A DNA stretch of 6,140 nucleotides from Bacillota bacterium (GTDB lineage: Bacteria; Bacillota; Clostridia; Peptostreptococcales; Anaerovoracaceae), in assembly GCA_017523605.1 (NCBI GenBank), contig JAFWVZ010000145.1, forward strand, positions 1 to 6,140, given 5' to 3'. Of the stretch, positions 4,288 to 6,140 are shown in pieces (position 1 is the first letter of the stretch; each line of letters begins with the position of its first letter). The position numbers and the translations under genes were made by a program. Under the pieces are notes generated by a model. That model saw nothing but the letters and a program-made list of their open reading frames with translations. It made no database searches and was not told where the DNA came from.

Positions 4288-5735
4288 TCACTTTTTATGT
4301 ACTCGTAGACTTTATATTCGTCCTCGTACAGCCAAAGTTTGTAATCCTTGTTGTATTTAAGCGCGTAGTCCAGCGACCGGTCCTCCAGTACCAGCCAGAA
4401 GTCGAAATCGTACTTTTCCTGAAGTTCGCTTGCGGATATGCGGTTGTGCATGCTGTCCCAGACCTCCGCAAGTATGTCTTCCTTGCCGTTTATGGATTTT
4501 ATGAATACCTCGGCTCTGGGGTCCGCGTAGCAGCGGTAGCCCAGCCACTCCGCATAGGACCCGCAGTTGAAGTCGGTATACAGGCGGATGTTTGTATCCG
4601 GATGCATCTCCTTGAAAGTATCCATGGCTTTTACCGCGTAGGTGGCGTGCATCAGGTCGTAGCCCGGGTAGAACACGCACCATATCATGGAGATGAGGGC
4701 TCCGGCCGCGGCAAGCTTTTTTATCACCGGTACGAAGTTGTATCCGGTGGCTATGGTGCGCAGCTCCCACGCGCAGACCGCACCGCCCATCAGGATCATG
4801 AACGCGTTGTTGCGTATGCCGTAGAGCGCCATCGCAAACGTTCCGCAGAGTATGAACAGATATCTGAGGGGGAACTTTTCCTTGCGCGTAAAGCGCAGCA
4901 CTATGTAGACCAGCTGGCAGCCGAGGACCGCTCCGCTGTAGTCCAGAAGGTCCATGAATCCGGAACGCTTAACCTCGTTGATGTTGGACAGAAGTCCGCC
5001 GTCGTTCAGCGAGTTGATAAGGTACAGGAAGGATCTTACGCCGTAGGGATTTATGAGGCTGGCGGCCGCACACGCCGCGAACGCAGCCAGCAGCGGCCAC
5101 TTCCTGTACTTGCTTCCTTCCACGCCCAGCAGCTTAAACCACCCGAAGTCGCACAGATACGGCAGCATCATTATGAAGAATATCGGCAGCATCGTGGAAT
5201 GGAACTGCATGTATAAAAGCGCCAGCAGGGGCAGGGGATACAGTTTCTTGATTTCCCCTGTTCGGGCGTACTTTTCCAGGCATAAAAGCTCGGCCAGAAG
5301 GAATACATAGCTGAAGATCTGCGGTCTTGTGCGTACGTAGTTGTAGCCTAAAAAGCACATGTTCACGCAGGTAAACAGTATGCTGATGTTCTCGTTGTTT
5401 CCGGAGAACAGCATGCAGAGCTTGTAGAACAGCCAGATGATCACTGCAAAGATCAGCAGCACGAAGAAGAACATGCCCACCATGCCGAACCAGTCATAGA
5501 CCTTATAGAAGGTTATGCAGGTGAGCCATTTTTCGAAGCTGAAAGCAAGGCCTTCGTGGACCGTGAACGGTTCTATGTCCGTAAAGCCGTGCTCAAGTAT
5601 GTAGCGTCCGTGGTTTATGGTGAACCAGAAGTCGTTGTCCATCACCACGCCTACGAAACTTAAGGGAAGCGCCAGGAGTATGTATTTGCTTATCTTAGCC
5701 AGCAGGGAGCCGTCGTTGACCAGTGTGTTCTTCAT
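4284..5735 (-). CDS. GT-C-like polytopic membrane protein (probable glycosyltransferase)
   Basis: This is a 483-aa protein with about ten hydrophobic segments and a soluble C-terminal tail from about residue 370. An acidic D33-N-D35 motif followed by FWFTINHGRYILEHG sits in the first outer loop. This is where GT-C glycosyltransferases, which use polyprenyl-phosphate sugars at the membrane outer face, carry catalytic acids. Other marks shared with this type of uncharacterised membrane protein are RTRPQ at 135-139, NPYG at 229-232, and in the tail DFNCGSYAEWL (388-398) and DPRAEVF (405-411). The start ATG overlaps the stop of the GtrA-like gene by 4 bp (ATGA), implying translational coupling. 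GtrA-like proteins are linked with lipid-linked sugar movement, which fits a shared role in envelope glycan modification. Substrate and acceptor are unknown, and the enzyme assignment is inference. Confidence 0.85.
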   Translation of the reverse strand: MKNTLVNDGSLLAKISKYILLALPLSFVGVVMDNDFWFTINHGRYILEHGFTDIEPFTVHEGLAFSFEKWLTCITFYKVYDWFGMVGMFFFVLLIFAVIIWLFYKLCMLFSGNNENISILFTCVNMCFLGYNYVRTRPQIFSYVFLLAELLCLEKYARTGEIKKLYPLPLLALLYMQFHSTMLPIFFIMMLPYLCDFGWFKLLGVEGSKYRKWPLLAAFAACAAASLINPYGVRSFLYLINSLNDGGLLSNINEVKRSGFMDLLDYSGAVLGCQLVYIVLRFTRKEKFPLRYLFILCGTFAMALYGIRNNAFMILMGGAVCAWELRTIATGYNFVPVIKKLAAAGALISMIWCVFYPGYDLMHATYAVKAMDTFKEMHPDTNIRLYTDFNCGSYAEWLGYRCYADPRAEVFIKSINGKEDILAEVWDSMHNRISASELQEKYDFDFWLVLEDRSLDYALKYNKDYKLWLYEDEYKVYEYIKSD

Positions 5736-6140
5736 TGCTGTACGGCCGGTCCCTCTTCAGCGGAGATTTCCGCTGCCGCAGTCTCTTCTTCCGGAATGAC
5801 CGCATTCTCTTCGGTTTCAGCCGCAGGCTTCTTTTTTTCCAGTATGAGCTTTCTGGAGAAGAAATTGAAAATGGCGGCCAGAGCTATTCCGGCGACCTTA
5901 ACTATAAGAGGATCGTAACCCAGGACCTTGTTGCCCAGGAACATGACTATCTGGTTGATCGCAAAGCCTACGGCTGCAAGGCACACGAAAATGATGAATA
6001 CGCGCTTCTTGCCTTTACTGTTGTCGAAGTCGAAAACGAACTTTGCGTTAGCCCAGTAGTTGTAGGTTACGGAGATGGCGAACGCGAATATGTTGGACAC
6101 CATAGAATCCATGTGCAGAAGCCTTACGCAGACGGCAAGA
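5732..6140 (-). CDS. GtrA-like membrane protein (5' end outside the window)
   Basis: The visible part is about 135 residues in frame to the window edge. It contains the GtrA-family pattern VSNIFAFAISVTYNYWANAKFVFDF, here read as a late part of one span plus the loop, then spans near 38-60 and 68-85 counted from the ATG at 6112. That ATG is unlikely to be the true start. The frame stays open upstream (LAVCVRLLH), and the family normally has four spans, the first of which would be off the window. The C-terminal tail of about 34 residues is rich in Glu, Ala and Pro and is longer than usual for the family. GtrA-like proteins are thought to help move undecaprenyl-phosphate sugars across the membrane. 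The gene overlaps the GT-C-like gene by 4 bp, so the two form one operon. Confidence 0.85.
   Translation of the reverse strand, partial: LAVCVRLLHMDSMVSNIFAFAISVTYNYWANAKFVFDFDNSKGKKRVFIIFVCLAAVGFAINQIVMFLGNKVLGYDPLIVKVAGIALAAIFNFFSRKLILEKKKPAAETEENAVIPEEETAAAEISAEEGPAVQQ

Noticed and set aside
3999..5216. Plus-strand open frame of 405 codons
   Set aside because: It runs antisense through tRNA-Ala and the well-supported 483-aa membrane protein, has no ribosome site, and its peptide is low in membrane or domain signal. It is open only because of codon bias on the other strand.

Overview
The window looks like a chromosomal piece from a bacterium, most likely a Clostridia-type member of the Bacillota. 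The reasons are strong AAGGAGG-type ribosome sites, sigma-A-like promoters in short A/T-rich gaps, intrinsic terminators with T-runs, frequent ATA and AGA/AGG codons in moderately GC-rich genes, and tRNA genes with encoded CCA. The genus cannot be told from the sequence alone.

Layout. 1-290: a tRNA-Gly(GCC) to tRNA-Pro(GGG) unit on the minus strand with a good promoter, back to back with a plus-strand promoter. 342-661: tRNA-Arg(CCG) on the plus strand, followed by two near-identical tandem units of 99 and 98 bp and a 25-bp remnant. Each repeats the 3' end of that tRNA, and this array leads straight into the ribosome site of the next gene. 662-1627: a zinc-ribbon, multi-pass membrane protein of unknown role. 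1707-3218: an M32 metallocarboxypeptidase on the minus strand, sharing a bidirectional terminator with the previous gene. 3351-3941: a cytidylate-kinase-like protein, transcribed divergently from the peptidase. 4000-4245: tRNA-Ala(CGC) on the minus strand with its terminator and a 120-bp tail element. 4284-6140: a translationally coupled pair on the minus strand, a GtrA-like membrane protein (cut by the window end) and a GT-C-like polytopic membrane protein. The pair probably serves lipid-linked sugar handling at the cell envelope.

The most interesting content is non-coding. Both tRNA-Arg and tRNA-Ala are followed by an element of the same design: an inverted 18-nt copy of that tRNA's own T-arm, a hairpin-rich core, then a direct copy of the tRNA 3' end starting at tRNA position 59. 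In both elements the inverted copy carries the same single change, at the place that corresponds to T-loop position 55. The ends match the local host tRNA although the two tRNAs differ in sequence, so the element ends seem to be copied from, or matched to, each host. No integrase, transposase or other protein that could move them is in the window. Tandem copying after tRNA-Arg has turned the element into the 5' leader of the zinc-ribbon gene. The tRNA-Arg itself has an unusual T19/A56 combination.

The protein-coding genes are ordinary housekeeping or envelope genes, with no sign of a defence system, prophage or insertion sequence.
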